Shown here piece after piece: positions 33,042-41,883 of a stretch of DNA of 64,000 nucleotides. The notes below the pieces were generated by a model. That model was given only the letters and a program-made list of their open reading frames with translations, was not told where the DNA came from and did no database searches. The translations under genes were made by a program, and so were the position numbers. Positions within the stretch are counted from its first letter, which is position 1, and the number at the start of each line of letters is the position of its first letter. Source of the stretch: Streptomyces sp. BK340 (GTDB lineage Bacteria > Actinomycetota > Actinomycetes > Streptomycetales > Streptomycetaceae); contig NZ_VISR01000001.1 of assembly GCF_007827595.1 (NCBI RefSeq), positions 1 to 64,000 on the forward strand, in the 5' to 3' direction.

Positions 33042-33185
33042 TGAGTGATCCCGGCGGGGGCACGATCCTGCTGGGCCCTCCGTCCACGGTCACGGCGCCA
33101 CGCGCGGAGCGGTTCAAGTCCGCCTGGCCCTTTCGGAGATCAGCTCCGGGAGATAGCTTCGCCCTGCACCACCCGTCATGTACCT

Positions 33186-33218
33186 GCCCGAGCACCACCT
33201 TGTGTCTCGGGCGGTTTT
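33186..33218 (+). terminator. Terminator-like hairpin in the leader of the protease gene
   Basis: GCCCGAG pairs with CTCGGGC (13-nt loop) and is followed by GGTTTTG, only 25 bp before the protease start codon. No gene on the plus strand lies just upstream, so it is either an attenuator in the protease mRNA leader or the end of an unannotated short transcript. Confidence 0.4.
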
Positions 33219-33242
33219 GTATCCGGATGATGTGGAGATCCC

Positions 33243-34769
33243 ATGGCTCATCTGCGTTCCAGACGCCGGCTCGCGCTCGCCGTGCCGGTCGTTCTGTCGC
33301 TGACCGCCTCGCTCGGTTTCCTGCCGACGGCGGCCTCGGCGGCGACCCCCGCGGCCACGGCGGCGCGGGCGGCGGACGGCCCCGGCCTCGCCTACGTGGT
33401 CAACACCGGCACGGACCGTCGCACGCTCGAGTCGGTGCAGCAGGCCATCACCCGTAACGGTGGCACCGTCGTGGAGAGTTACGACCGGATCGGCGTGATC
33501 GTCGTCCACTCCGCGAACCCCGACTTCGGCCCGCAGATGCGCGCCGTGCGCGGAGTGCAGTCGGCGGGTGCCACGCGGACCGCTCCGCTGACCGCGGCGG
33601 GTACCACGGACGAGGGCGCGGTGCAGGTCCTGTCGAAGGCGGAGGCAGCGAAGCTCGCCGAGGGTGCGGCGGCCGGTCAGGAGCCACTCGAGGCCGACCA
33701 GTGGGATCTGCGGGCGATCGGCGCCGACAAGGCCGCGACGATCAACCCGGGCAGCAGGAACGTGACCGTCGGTGTGATCGACACCGGTGTCGACGACACC
33801 CACCCGGACATCGCCCCGAACTTCTCCGCGTCCCAGTCGGCGAACTGCGTGAGCGGCAAGGCCGACACGACGTACGGCTCCTGGCGGCCGGTGGACGCCG
33901 ACCACTACCACGGCACCCATGTGGCGGGCGAGATAGCCGCGGCCCGCAACGGCATAGGCGTGGCGGGTGTGGCGCCGGGCGTGAAGGTCGCGAGCATCAC
34001 CGTGGCCCAGCCGGACGCGACCTCGCTGTTCTACCCCGAGAGCGTGGTCTGCGCCTTCGTGTTCGCGGCGGACCACGGCATCGAGATCACCAACAACAGC
34101 TACTACGTCGACCCGTGGCTGTACAACTGCATGGACGACCCCGATCAGCGTGCCATCGTCGACGCGGTCAACAGGGCCCAGCTGTACGCACAGCGCAAGG
34201 GCACGCTCAACGTGGCGTCGGCGGGCAACTCCAACGACGACCTCGACTCGGACGCGATCACGGACGCCTCCAGCCCCGACGACTCCACCGCCACGAACCG
34301 GACGGTCGACCCGCACGAGTGCTTCGACGTGCCGACCCAGCTGCCCGGTGTGGTCACCGTGAGCGCGGTGGGCGTCAAGGACACCAAGTCGTACTACTCC
34401 AGCTACGGCCGGGGTGTCGTCGACGTGGCGGGTCCGGGCGGCGACAAGTACCAGATCCCGGACACGCCGTCGAAGAACGGCCGCATCCTGTCCACGCTGC
34501 CGAACAACCAGTACGGCTTCCTCCAGGGCACGTCGATGGCCTCCCCGCACGTGGCCGCCGTGGCCGCGCTGCTGAAGTCGGCGCACCCGCACGCCACCCC
34601 CGCCCAGCTGCAGGCCCTCCTGAAGGCCGAGGCGGACAACCCCGGCTGCCCGAGCGACCCGTACGACGGGAACGGCGACGGCGTCGTGGACGCGACCTGC
34701 GTCGGCGGCAAGCGCGTCAACGGCTTCTACGGCTTCGGTGTCGTCAACGCGCTGCGCGCGGTCGACTGA
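33243..34769 (+). CDS. Secreted subtilisin-like serine protease (S8 family)
   Basis: A 508-residue exported protease. A twin-Arg-containing but Sec-like signal peptide (MAHLRSRRRLALAVPVVLSL to about residue 34, ASAA) precedes an I9-type propeptide (about 40-140). The catalytic domain has Asp in VGVIDTGVDDTHPDIA, His in HYHGTHVAGEIAAARNG, oxyanion Asn in NVASAGNSNDD, and Ser in GFLQGTSMASPHVAAVAALL. Several Cys residues in the mature part suggest disulfides. In Streptomyces such proteases act extracellularly in nutrient release and aerial growth. No propeptide-inhibitor gene is adjacent. A hairpin sits in its leader and a strong terminator follows. Confidence 0.94.
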   Translation: MAHLRSRRRLALAVPVVLSLTASLGFLPTAASAATPAATAARAADGPGLAYVVNTGTDRRTLESVQQAITRNGGTVVESYDRIGVIVVHSANPDFGPQMRAVRGVQSAGATRTAPLTAAGTTDEGAVQVLSKAEAAKLAEGAAAGQEPLEADQWDLRAIGADKAATINPGSRNVTVGVIDTGVDDTHPDIAPNFSASQSANCVSGKADTTYGSWRPVDADHYHGTHVAGEIAAARNGIGVAGVAPGVKVASITVAQPDATSLFYPESVVCAFVFAADHGIEITNNSYYVDPWLYNCMDDPDQRAIVDAVNRAQLYAQRKGTLNVASAGNSNDDLDSDAITDASSPDDSTATNRTVDPHECFDVPTQLPGVVTVSAVGVKDTKSYYSSYGRGVVDVAGPGGDKYQIPDTPSKNGRILSTLPNNQYGFLQGTSMASPHVAAVAALLKSAHPHATPAQLQALLKAEADNPGCPSDPYDGNGDGVVDATCVGGKRVNGFYGFGVVNALRAVD

Positions 34770-34798
34770 CGCGCCACCGGTCTGCCACCACTGACGGA

Positions 34799-34831
34799 CA
34801 GGTCCCGCCGGAGTCTCTCCGGCGGGACCTG
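34799..34831 (+). terminator. Terminator after the subtilase gene
   Basis: CAGGTCCCGCCGGA pairs with TCCGGCGGGACCTG (14 bp, 5-nt loop GTCTC), followed by CTCGTTTCG. It lies 29 bp after the protease stop. Confidence 0.85.
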
Positions 34832-34854
34832 CTCGTTTCGGGCCAGCCCAATAG

Positions 34855-34867
34855 TTGATTGAATCAA
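34855..34867. promoter_or_regulatory. AT-rich palindromic operator before the CoA-transferase gene
   Basis: TTGATT-G-AATCAA is a perfect 13-bp palindrome in an unusually AT-rich stretch (34850-34888), immediately upstream of the ATG at 34885. A CATAGT hexamer at 34873-34878 could be the -10 of a promoter that the palindrome overlaps. No regulator gene is adjacent; the repressor is unknown. Confidence 0.6.
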
Positions 34868-34884
34868 TGCTGCATAGTACAGTC

Positions 34885-36264
34885 ATGACTGAAATCAAGT
34901 ATGCCTGGGACGCGGTGGGCGGCGATCCCGCTCTCGGGTCGCGCGTGTCGGACGGCGTGCGCCGCGACGTGCTCGAAGCGAGGCTGCCCGTGCGGGAGCT
35001 GGCGCGTGCCTGTGTGGGGGCGTGTGCGCTGGCCGCCGCCGAGCTGGGGGCGCGGCGGGCGGGGCTCGCCGAGGTGCCGGAGGTCCGGGTGGACGACGGT
35101 GCGGTCGCCGCCGCCTTCCACAGTGAGCGGCTGCTGCAGGTCGACGGGCGGGCGCCGGTCGCCTTCGCACCGCTGTCGCGGTTCTGGCGGACGGCCGACG
35201 GCTGGGTGCGCACCCACGCCAACTACCCGCATCACCGGGCCCGGTTGCTCGGCGCACTGGGTCTGCCGGCGGAGGCCTCGGTGGACGACGTGGCCGCCCG
35301 GCTCGCCGGACTTCCCGCGCTGGACGTGGAGCAGACGGTGTTCGGCGCCGGCGGTCTCGCCGTGGCGCTGCGCACCCCCGAGGAGTGGGCGGCGCACGAG
35401 CAGGCCGCCGAGGTGGCCGCCCGGCCCCTGGTCGAGCGGGAGCGGCTGGACTCGCCGCACGCGCGCGTGCTCCCCGCGCTCGACGCGGCTGCCACTCCCC
35501 TGCTGCCCGCCGCCGGGCTCCGCGTCCTCGACCTGACCCGGGTGCTCGCCGGACCGGTCGCCACCCGCACGCTGGCCCTGCTCGGCGCGGACGTGCTGCG
35601 CGTGGACGCCCCGCAACTGCCCGAACTCGCCGACCAGCACGCCGACACGGGCTTCGGCAAGCGGTCGGCGACGCTCGACCTCACCGCCGACCGCGACACC
35701 TTCGAGGAGCTGCTGGCCTCGGCGGACGTCGTGGTCACCGGCTACCGGCCGGGCGCCCTGGACCGGTTCGGACTCTCTCCGCGCGCGCTGGCCGAGCGGC
35801 GCCCCGGGCTGGTCGTGGCTCAGGTGTCGGCGTGGGGCGCGTACGGACCCTGGGGCGGGCGGCGCGGCTTCGACAGCCTGGTGCAGGTCGCGACCGGCAT
35901 CGCGCTGACCGAGGGCGCGGCCGGGCAGCCCGGCGCGCTGCCCGCGCAGGCCCTGGACCACGGCACCGGCTATCTGCTGGCGGCGGCCGTACTGCGGGCG
36001 GTGACCGAGCAGTCGTACGACGGAGGCAGCCGGCTCGTCCGGCTGGCGCTCGCCCGGACCGCGCGCTGGCTCACGGACGGGATCCGGCCCGACCGGGCCA
36101 CGGACGGCCTCGCGTACGAGGGACCGGACGCCTGGCTGGCCGAGACGGACAGCCCGCTCGGCCGGCTGCGGCACGCCCTGCCGCCGCTGTCCTTCACGGG
36201 CGGCCCCGCCGACTGGGCGCGGCCTCCGGTGCCGTGGGGTTCGGACCCGGCCGCCTGGCGGTGA
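34885..36264 (+). CDS. CaiB/BaiF-family CoA-transferase
   Basis: A 459-residue family III CoA-transferase-like protein. The C-terminal half holds the recognisable core: LRVLDLTRVLAGPVATRTLA and LLGADVLRVDAP, then KRSATLDLTADRD, LASADVVVTGYRPGALDRFG and the late ALDHGTGYLLAAA. The N-terminal 190 residues also resemble the family (FHSERLLQVDGRAPVAFAPL), so this is a fused two-half or divergent member. These enzymes move CoA between organic acids by an Asp-CoA intermediate; the substrate is unknown. No ribosome site precedes ATG 34885. Combined with the -10-like CATAGT 6 bp upstream, a leaderless mRNA is likely. Confidence 0.87.
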   Translation: MTEIKYAWDAVGGDPALGSRVSDGVRRDVLEARLPVRELARACVGACALAAAELGARRAGLAEVPEVRVDDGAVAAAFHSERLLQVDGRAPVAFAPLSRFWRTADGWVRTHANYPHHRARLLGALGLPAEASVDDVAARLAGLPALDVEQTVFGAGGLAVALRTPEEWAAHEQAAEVAARPLVERERLDSPHARVLPALDAAATPLLPAAGLRVLDLTRVLAGPVATRTLALLGADVLRVDAPQLPELADQHADTGFGKRSATLDLTADRDTFEELLASADVVVTGYRPGALDRFGLSPRALAERRPGLVVAQVSAWGAYGPWGGRRGFDSLVQVATGIALTEGAAGQPGALPAQALDHGTGYLLAAAVLRAVTEQSYDGGSRLVRLALARTARWLTDGIRPDRATDGLAYEGPDAWLAETDSPLGRLRHALPPLSFTGGPADWARPPVPWGSDPAAWR

Positions 36265-36364
36265 GCGCGCGGGCGGCCGGAAACGTATGGATGGGCGGAA
36301 TGCCGTAGCCCCAGTTGTTTTCCGGGACTTGCCCGGTTCTGTGACGGCTGGCGAGGATCACGGG

Positions 36365-37375
36365 GTGACCTTGACACGACCGGATACCGACGCCGCCGAC
36401 GCGAACGGACCGGCGCGCCGGTCCGGCACCGGCCGGGCCGTCGCCGTCCTGGTCCTGGTGGCCCTGGCCGCCCTGGTCCCGCTGTGGGGGCCGTCCGCCG
36501 CGCTGCACGGCACCGGGGAGGCCGCGGCTCCCGGCGTGGGCGGCATCGCCCTGCTGCGCGGGGTGCTGTTCGCCGCCCTGTGCGTTGCGCTGGGCGAGCT
36601 GCTCGTGCTCCGGCTCGCCCGGCGCCTGCCCGATGCCCCGGCCGAACGGCCGCGCAGCTGGGCCCTGTCCGCGAACGGCGCCGGGTTCGTGGCCGCGCTG
36701 GCCCTCGCCTCGGTCGTCTCCACCGGCAATCTGGTCCCGCACAGTCTCGGCCAGATCGATGTCGGCGGCCTGTACGACTCCCGCGACGGCAGGCTGGCCC
36801 TGCTGGAGGTCAACGCCTTCCTGCTGGCGGCGCTGTGCGCACGCTCGCGCCGCCCGGCGGCCCAGGTGTGGCCGCTGGCCGCGGTGGTGGTCGCGGAGGC
36901 GCTGCGCGCCCACCCCACGGCCGAGCACGCCCCGCTGGTCGGTTCGGGTCTGACGCTGGTGCACCTGACCTGCGCGGCACTGTGGGCGGGCGGCCTGCCG
37001 CACGCGCTGCGGACGGTCCGGCTGTGGCGCGGCGGCACGGCCGGGGCCGCGCTGCTGGGGCGCTACGCGCGCGTGGCCGCCGCCTTGCTCGCGGCCCTCA
37101 CGGCGACCGGCGTGTGCAGTGCGCTGCGGCGGATGCCGGCGGCCACGATCCTGGACCAGCTGACGACGACGGCGTACGGACGCACCCTGCTGGCCAAGGT
37201 GGTCCTGGTCGCCGTCGTCGCCGTGCTCGCCCTGTGGGCGCGGATCCGGCTGAGCCGGGCGGCCGACCCGCTGACCGCCTGCGTGCCCGCGCGGGCCGAG
37301 GTGGCCGTCCTGGGCGTGGTGGTCGTGGTCTCGGGCCTGCTCACGGCGCTGCCGCTGCCGATCCGCTGGTCCTAG
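36365..37375 (+). CDS. CopD-family (copper resistance D-like) membrane protein
   Basis: A 336-residue protein with about eight transmembrane helices. The C-terminal two thirds match CopD: VHLTCAALWAGGLPHALRTV near residue 200 and LLARYARVA-like, then AYGRTLLAKVVLVAVVAVLA and LWARIRLSR. The first helix follows a 25-residue Asp/Ala/Arg start. CopD is linked to copper uptake or resistance, usually with a CopC partner, which is absent here, so the substrate is uncertain. Start is GTG at 36365, with GCGAGG upstream. The stop is only 4 bp from the stop of the convergent alcohol dehydrogenase. Confidence 0.82.
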   Translation: MTLTRPDTDAADANGPARRSGTGRAVAVLVLVALAALVPLWGPSAALHGTGEAAAPGVGGIALLRGVLFAALCVALGELLVLRLARRLPDAPAERPRSWALSANGAGFVAALALASVVSTGNLVPHSLGQIDVGGLYDSRDGRLALLEVNAFLLAALCARSRRPAAQVWPLAAVVVAEALRAHPTAEHAPLVGSGLTLVHLTCAALWAGGLPHALRTVRLWRGGTAGAALLGRYARVAAALLAALTATGVCSALRRMPAATILDQLTTTAYGRTLLAKVVLVAVVAVLALWARIRLSRAADPLTACVPARAEVAVLGVVVVVSGLLTALPLPIRWS

Positions 37376-37379
37376 CGGG

Positions 37380-38429
37380 TCACAGGTCGTTGGTGACGAG
37401 CACCTTGAGGGCGGTGCGCTCGTCCATCGCCTTGTAGCCGTCCGGCACGCCCTCGATGCCGACGGTCATGTCGAAGACCGGCGAGGGGTCGATCGTGCCG
37501 TCGAGGACGTCGGGCAGCAGGTCGGGGATGTAGGCGCGGACCGGCGCGACACCGCCGCGCAGGGCGATGTTCCGGTCGAACATGACACCGAGGTCCAGGC
37601 CGGTGCCGCTGCCGTGGGGGACGCCCACGAAGCCGATCGCGCCGCCGTCGCGGGTGATGTTCACGGCCGTCCGCATGGACTGCTCGGTACCGACGGCCTC
37701 GACGACGGCGTGCGCGCCCTGACCTCGGGTGAGTTCCCGGACGGCCTCGACGGCCGCGTCCCCGCGCTCGGCGACGACGTCGGTGGCGCCGAAGCGGCGC
37801 GCGATGTCGGTGCGGACCTCGTGCCGGCCCAGCGCGATGATCCGCTCGGCGCCGAGCCGCTTGGCGGCCAGCACCGCGCACAGGCCGACCGCGCCGTCGC
37901 CGACCACGGCGACCGTGGCGCCCGGGCGGGCGCCCGCGCCGAGGGCGGCGTGGTGACCGGTGCCGAGGACGTCGGAGAGGGTCAGCAGGGCGGACAGCAG
38001 GTGGTCGTCGGAGGCCGCCTCCTTGGGCAGCTGGACGAGGGTTCCGTCGGCGAACGGCACGCGCACCGCCTCGCCCTGGCCGCCGTCGTAGCCGACGGAG
38101 CCCCAGAAGCCGCCGTGCTCGCAGGAGGTCGTCAGGCCCTCGCGGCAGTAGTCGCAGACGCCGTCGGACCACATGAAGGGCGCGACCACCAGGTCACCGC
38201 GCCGGACGGTGCTCACCTCGGAGCCGGTCTCCTCGACGACGCCGAGGAACTCGTGGCCGATGCGCTGCCCCGGCTGCCGGGCCGCCTCGCCCCGGTACGC
38301 CCACAGGTCGCTGCCGCAGATGCAGGCGCGCAGCACCCGCACCACGGCGTCGGTGGGCAGCTGTACCAGGGGCTCGGGGACGTTCTCCACGCGCATGTCG
38401 TACGGGGCGTGGATGGTGGTGGCGCGCAT
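37380..38429 (-). CDS. Zinc-dependent alcohol dehydrogenase (MDR superfamily)
   Basis: A 349-residue medium-chain dehydrogenase. Catalytic zinc ligands: RACICGSDLWAYRG and GHEFLGVVEE. A structural-zinc lobe reads DGVCDYCREGLTTSCEHGG. The Rossmann fold has VAVVGDGAVGLCAVLAAKRL near residue 170. The C-terminal FDMTVGIEGVPDGYKAMDER resembles plant-type and formaldehyde-type enzymes. The cofactor (NAD or NADP) and substrate are not determined. The start at 38429 opens the usual MRATTIHAPYDMRVENVPEP beginning. Monocistronic. Confidence 0.92.
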   Translation of the reverse strand: MRATTIHAPYDMRVENVPEPLVQLPTDAVVRVLRACICGSDLWAYRGEAARQPGQRIGHEFLGVVEETGSEVSTVRRGDLVVAPFMWSDGVCDYCREGLTTSCEHGGFWGSVGYDGGQGEAVRVPFADGTLVQLPKEAASDDHLLSALLTLSDVLGTGHHAALGAGARPGATVAVVGDGAVGLCAVLAAKRLGAERIIALGRHEVRTDIARRFGATDVVAERGDAAVEAVRELTRGQGAHAVVEAVGTEQSMRTAVNITRDGGAIGFVGVPHGSGTGLDLGVMFDRNIALRGGVAPVRAYIPDLLPDVLDGTIDPSPVFDMTVGIEGVPDGYKAMDERTALKVLVTNDL

Positions 38430-38538
38430 GGCGAGGGTCCTTCTCGTGCGGTTTCGTGCGGGGCGCTCAGGGGGTGGTCGAGCGCACTTCACGGTACGAC
38501 GTGTCCCTGGGGGGCCGCGCGGCCAGGGTGCGGGTCCG

Positions 38539-39249
38539 CTACCCGCCCGCCGCGCCCAGCAGCGTCCCCGCCACGTACGTCACTCCCATGGCGAGCGCCC
38601 CGCCCGCCACGTTCCGCAGCACCGCGCGTCTCGGGTCGGCCGCTCCCAGCCGGGCGCTGCTCCACCCGGTGAGGACGAGCGCCGCCAGCACACAGACCAC
38701 GGTGACCGGGAGCCGCCAGGCGGCCGGCGGCAGCACGATCGCCAGGAGCGGCAGCAGCGCGCCCACCGTGAAGGCCAGGAAGCTGGCCCAGGCCGCGTGC
38801 CAGGGGTTGGTGAGCTGGTCCGGGTCGATGCCCAGCTCCACGCGCGCGTGCGCTCTCAGCGCGTCCCGTGCGGTGAGCTGCTCGGCGGCTTCGCGGGCCA
38901 CCTCCTGGGACAGCCCGCGCTGCCGGAGGAGCCCGGTCAGCTCCTCCAGCTCCAGCTCGGGCTGTTCGCGCAGCTCCCGCCGTTCCATGGCCAGTGCGGC
39001 CTTCTCCGAGTCACGCTGCGTGGACACCGACACGTACTCGCCCGCCGCCATCGACATGGACCCGGCGAGCAGTCCGGCCAGGCCGGCGGTGAGCAGGGCG
39101 GTGCGGGAGTCCGTGGCACCGGCCACGCCGACGACGAGTCCGGCGGTGGACACGATGCCGTCGTTGGCGCCGAGGACGGCCGCCCGCAGCCAGTTCAGGC
39201 GGGTGCCCAGCGCGCCGCCGTGAGCCTCGTCGTGGGTTGGTTCCGTCAC
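38539..39249 (-). CDS. VIT1/CCC1-family transporter
   Basis: A 236-residue membrane protein with five predicted helices. The family hallmark is LRAAVLGANDGIVSTAGLVV near residue 22, followed by GSMSMAAGEYVSVSTQRDSE. The long cytosolic helical region (residues 80-150; ALAMERRELREQPELELEEL) corresponds to the metal-collecting domain. VIT1/CCC1 proteins move Fe2+ or Mn2+. The start is taken as GTG at 39249, where homology begins; the ribosome site is weak (GGGGTG about 20 bp upstream). It ends a minus-strand run that follows the amidohydrolase operon, 25 bp downstream of it. Confidence 0.87.
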   Translation of the reverse strand: MTEPTHDEAHGGALGTRLNWLRAAVLGANDGIVSTAGLVVGVAGATDSRTALLTAGLAGLLAGSMSMAAGEYVSVSTQRDSEKAALAMERRELREQPELELEELTGLLRQRGLSQEVAREAAEQLTARDALRAHARVELGIDPDQLTNPWHAAWASFLAFTVGALLPLLAIVLPPAAWRLPVTVVCVLAALVLTGWSSARLGAADPRRAVLRNVAGGALAMGVTYVAGTLLGAAGG

Positions 39250-39274
39250 AGCAGGGAGGATCGCACCCCGGCCG

Positions 39275-40501
39275 TCACCAGACCCGTACCGACGCTCCTC
39301 TCGCGAACACCGGGCTCGTCGCGTCCGCCGGCGGTTCCCGCAGCGGCTCGGCCAGCTCGGCCACCGTCGGGCCGACCTTGGCCGCGATGGGGTCCAGGAG
39401 GTCCAGGTCGAAGCCGTAGACGCGGGCCGCGTTGCCGCCGAGCATGGCCGCCAGCTCCGCGCGCGGGACGCCCGGGTAGGCGAACCGCAGGCCCTCGCGG
39501 GTGTACGGGTAGGTGCCCTCGTCGTGCGGGTAGTCGCTGCCCCACATGATCTTGTCGATGCCGATGCGGTCGCGCAGCCGCACTTCGTGCGGGCGCATGA
39601 AGCTGGCGCCGACGAAGCAGTGGTCGTGCCAGACCCGGGACGGTGCCTCGCCCATGCTCGCGGCGAGACCGGCACCGAACTTGGCCTCGGCGGTGTCGGC
39701 CTTCGTGGCGGCCGCGACCAGGCGGCCGTGGTAGTAGTCCAGCATGTCGAGTACTCCGGGGATCCAGCCGGAGCCCTGCTCGGTCAGCACCAGCCGCAGC
39801 CCGGGGTGGCGGCGGAAGGCGCCGCCGAAGACCAGGTGCCACAGCGCGCGGTGGGAGAACCAGGTCGTCTCGACCATGAAGACCGCGCGGGCGGCCGGTT
39901 CGTCGCCCAGCGGCGGGGAGGCGGAGCCCGCGTGGTGGTTGACGGGGACACCGAGTTCCGAGCAGGCGGCCCAGATCGGGTCGTACGTGCGCGAGTACAG
40001 CTCGGGCAGGCCGGAGCCCGGCGGGGTGCCGGGCAGCATCAGACCGCCCTTGAGGCCCGCCGAGGCGGCCCACCTGATCTCCTTGACGGCCTCCTCGACG
40101 TCGCCCAGGAGGATCTGGAAGACACCGGCCCGGCGGCCGGGCGCGGCCGCGCAGAAGTCCGCGAGCCAGCGGTTGTGGGCGCGCAGCCCGGCCCAGCGCC
40201 GCTCGAAGTCCTCGGCGCTCGGGGGCGGGGCCATCAGGGAGCCGGACGGGAAGAACGGCGGGATGGTGTTCGGGAAGATCACCTCCGCGACGATCCCGTC
40301 CGCCTCCAGCTCCGCGAGGCGCCGCCCGGAGTTCCAGTTCCGGTCGGCCGAGTCGGCGAGCAGGTCCTCGTAGGGGTTGACGTAGGTGGCCGCCCAGACG
40401 TCGAAGTCGTCGTGGTGGCGCTTGTCCAGGTACGGCTTGTAGTCCAGGAGATCGGCTCCCGCATGGCAGTCGGCGGAGATCACCGTGTACCGGTCGCTCA
40501 C
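39275..40501 (-). CDS. Amidohydrolase-family protein (ACMSD-like TIM barrel), paralogue B
   Basis: A 408-residue metal-dependent hydrolase or decarboxylase of the amidohydrolase-2 type. Key segments: VISADCHAGADLLDYKPYLD at the start (DCH in place of the common HxH), an internal His pair in PVNHHAGSAS near residue 205, and IMWGSDYPHDEGTYPYTREG near residue 335, where the Asp is a metal ligand. Members include 2-amino-3-carboxymuconate-semialdehyde and dihydroxybenzoate decarboxylases. The GTG start overlaps the stop of the preceding paralogue (GTGA). The two products look alike in about a third of positions by eye, suggesting duplication or a heteromer. Substrate unknown. Confidence 0.88.
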   Translation of the reverse strand: MSDRYTVISADCHAGADLLDYKPYLDKRHHDDFDVWAATYVNPYEDLLADSADRNWNSGRRLAELEADGIVAEVIFPNTIPPFFPSGSLMAPPPSAEDFERRWAGLRAHNRWLADFCAAAPGRRAGVFQILLGDVEEAVKEIRWAASAGLKGGLMLPGTPPGSGLPELYSRTYDPIWAACSELGVPVNHHAGSASPPLGDEPAARAVFMVETTWFSHRALWHLVFGGAFRRHPGLRLVLTEQGSGWIPGVLDMLDYYHGRLVAAATKADTAEAKFGAGLAASMGEAPSRVWHDHCFVGASFMRPHEVRLRDRIGIDKIMWGSDYPHDEGTYPYTREGLRFAYPGVPRAELAAMLGGNAARVYGFDLDLLDPIAAKVGPTVAELAEPLREPPADATSPVFARGASVRVW

Positions 40502-41781
40502 TGCGTCACCCCCAGCGTCGGGAAGTCGTGGTCGGTCAGCCAGTGCCGGCCCACCTCGCGCGAGCGCGCCCAGGACGCCTCGACGGCCGCCTGGTCGGCC
40601 GGCTGGCCGAGGTCCGCCGGGGTGGGGCCGATGCGCTCGGCGAGCGGTGTCAGCACGCGCACGTCGAAGCCGAAGACCTCGGCCGCCGCGAGGCCCAGCA
40701 TCCGGCGCGTCTCGCTCACCGGGATGTCGTGGAAGGTGCGCCGCAGCCACGCGCGCGTGTCGGGCCAGGTGCCCTCGGGATGCGGGAAGTCGCTGCCCCA
40801 CAGGATGTTGTCGACACCGATCTCGTAGCGCTGGGCCAGTTCGCGGCGCTTGGTGTTGGTGGCGCAGACGAAGATCTGCCGGTCGAGGTACTCGTGCGGC
40901 GGGCGTTTCAGCTCCTGGAACGGGGAGAGCTTCTTGCCGCCGTGGGCGCCGAGGTAGAGGCGGTCCATGAACCAGAGCAGGTTCGGCAGCCACCAGCAGC
41001 CCGACTCCGCGACCCCGAACCGCAGTCCGGGGTGGCGTTCGAAGACACCGGACCAGAGCAGGAACCACAGCGGCCGGGCCGGCCACCAGGTCACCTCGCT
41101 GACGAAGATCCCCAGGTGGTCGCCGTACTCGTGGCGCGGCGCGGATCCGGAGTGCGTCAGCACCGGCATCCCGCACTCGGCCGCCGCCGCCCACACGGGG
41201 TCGTACCGGCGGTCGTGGTACGGCTCCTTGTCGCCCCACAGGGCGGGGATCATCAGGGCGCCCAGCCCGGACTCCCGGGCGCGGCGGATCTCGGCGACCG
41301 CCTTCGGCACCTCGGCCGTGACCGGCAACAGGGCCACACCGCAGTGCCGTTCGGGGTTCTCGGCCACGAAGTCCGCGAGCCAGCGGTTGTGCGCCCGGGC
41401 GCCCGCCATGCCCAGCTCGGGGTCGTGGTCCCCGGAGAGGCCGAGGCCCACGCCGAAGGGCGCGGCGGTCTGGCTGTCCACGGCGTCGGCGTCCGGGAAG
41501 ACCACCTCGGCCGCCACCCCGTCCCCGTCGAGCTCCTTCAGTCGCTGCGCGGTGTCCCAGCCCCCGCGCAGGCCCTCCTCGTTGTCCTGGAACCACTTGG
41601 CCGCGAACGCCTCGTTGCGGATGCCGAGCCGGGTCATCTCCTCGCGGCGCCGTTCGCGGCCCGCGAGGAACTCGTCGAAGTCCCGGTGGAACCGGGACTC
41701 CAGGTAGGGCCGGTACTGCTCGGTGGGCAGCCCGGCGTGGCAGTCGGAGGAGATGATCAGGTACGGGTCCTGGCTGGTCAC
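40498..41781 (-). CDS. Amidohydrolase-family protein (ACMSD-like TIM barrel), paralogue A
   Basis: A 427-residue paralogue of the downstream gene. It has LIISSDCHAGLPTEQYRPYL at the start, ARAHNRWLADFVAENPERH, MPVLTHSGSAPRHEYGD near residue 220, and ILWGSDFPHPEGTWPDTRAW near residue 335. Start GTG at 41781 is supported by GGGAGG 5 bp upstream. A start 33 bases earlier is not. It is third gene of the AADC-SDR-amidohydrolase operon; a 102-bp gap with a small CCGGGGG/CCCCCGG hairpin separates it from the SDR, so it may have some independent control. Cytosolic; reaction unknown. Confidence 0.88.
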   Translation of the reverse strand: MTSQDPYLIISSDCHAGLPTEQYRPYLESRFHRDFDEFLAGRERRREEMTRLGIRNEAFAAKWFQDNEEGLRGGWDTAQRLKELDGDGVAAEVVFPDADAVDSQTAAPFGVGLGLSGDHDPELGMAGARAHNRWLADFVAENPERHCGVALLPVTAEVPKAVAEIRRARESGLGALMIPALWGDKEPYHDRRYDPVWAAAAECGMPVLTHSGSAPRHEYGDHLGIFVSEVTWWPARPLWFLLWSGVFERHPGLRFGVAESGCWWLPNLLWFMDRLYLGAHGGKKLSPFQELKRPPHEYLDRQIFVCATNTKRRELAQRYEIGVDNILWGSDFPHPEGTWPDTRAWLRRTFHDIPVSETRRMLGLAAAEVFGFDVRVLTPLAERIGPTPADLGQPADQAAVEASWARSREVGRHWLTDHDFPTLGVTQ

Positions 41782-41883
41782 AACAGCCTCCCGGGTCAAT
41801 CGAGAATGCCGCATCTCCCGGGGGATGACCCCCGGACCCCCGGCCGATCGTGCACAACCGTCGGCCGAGAGGCTCAGCAGCAG

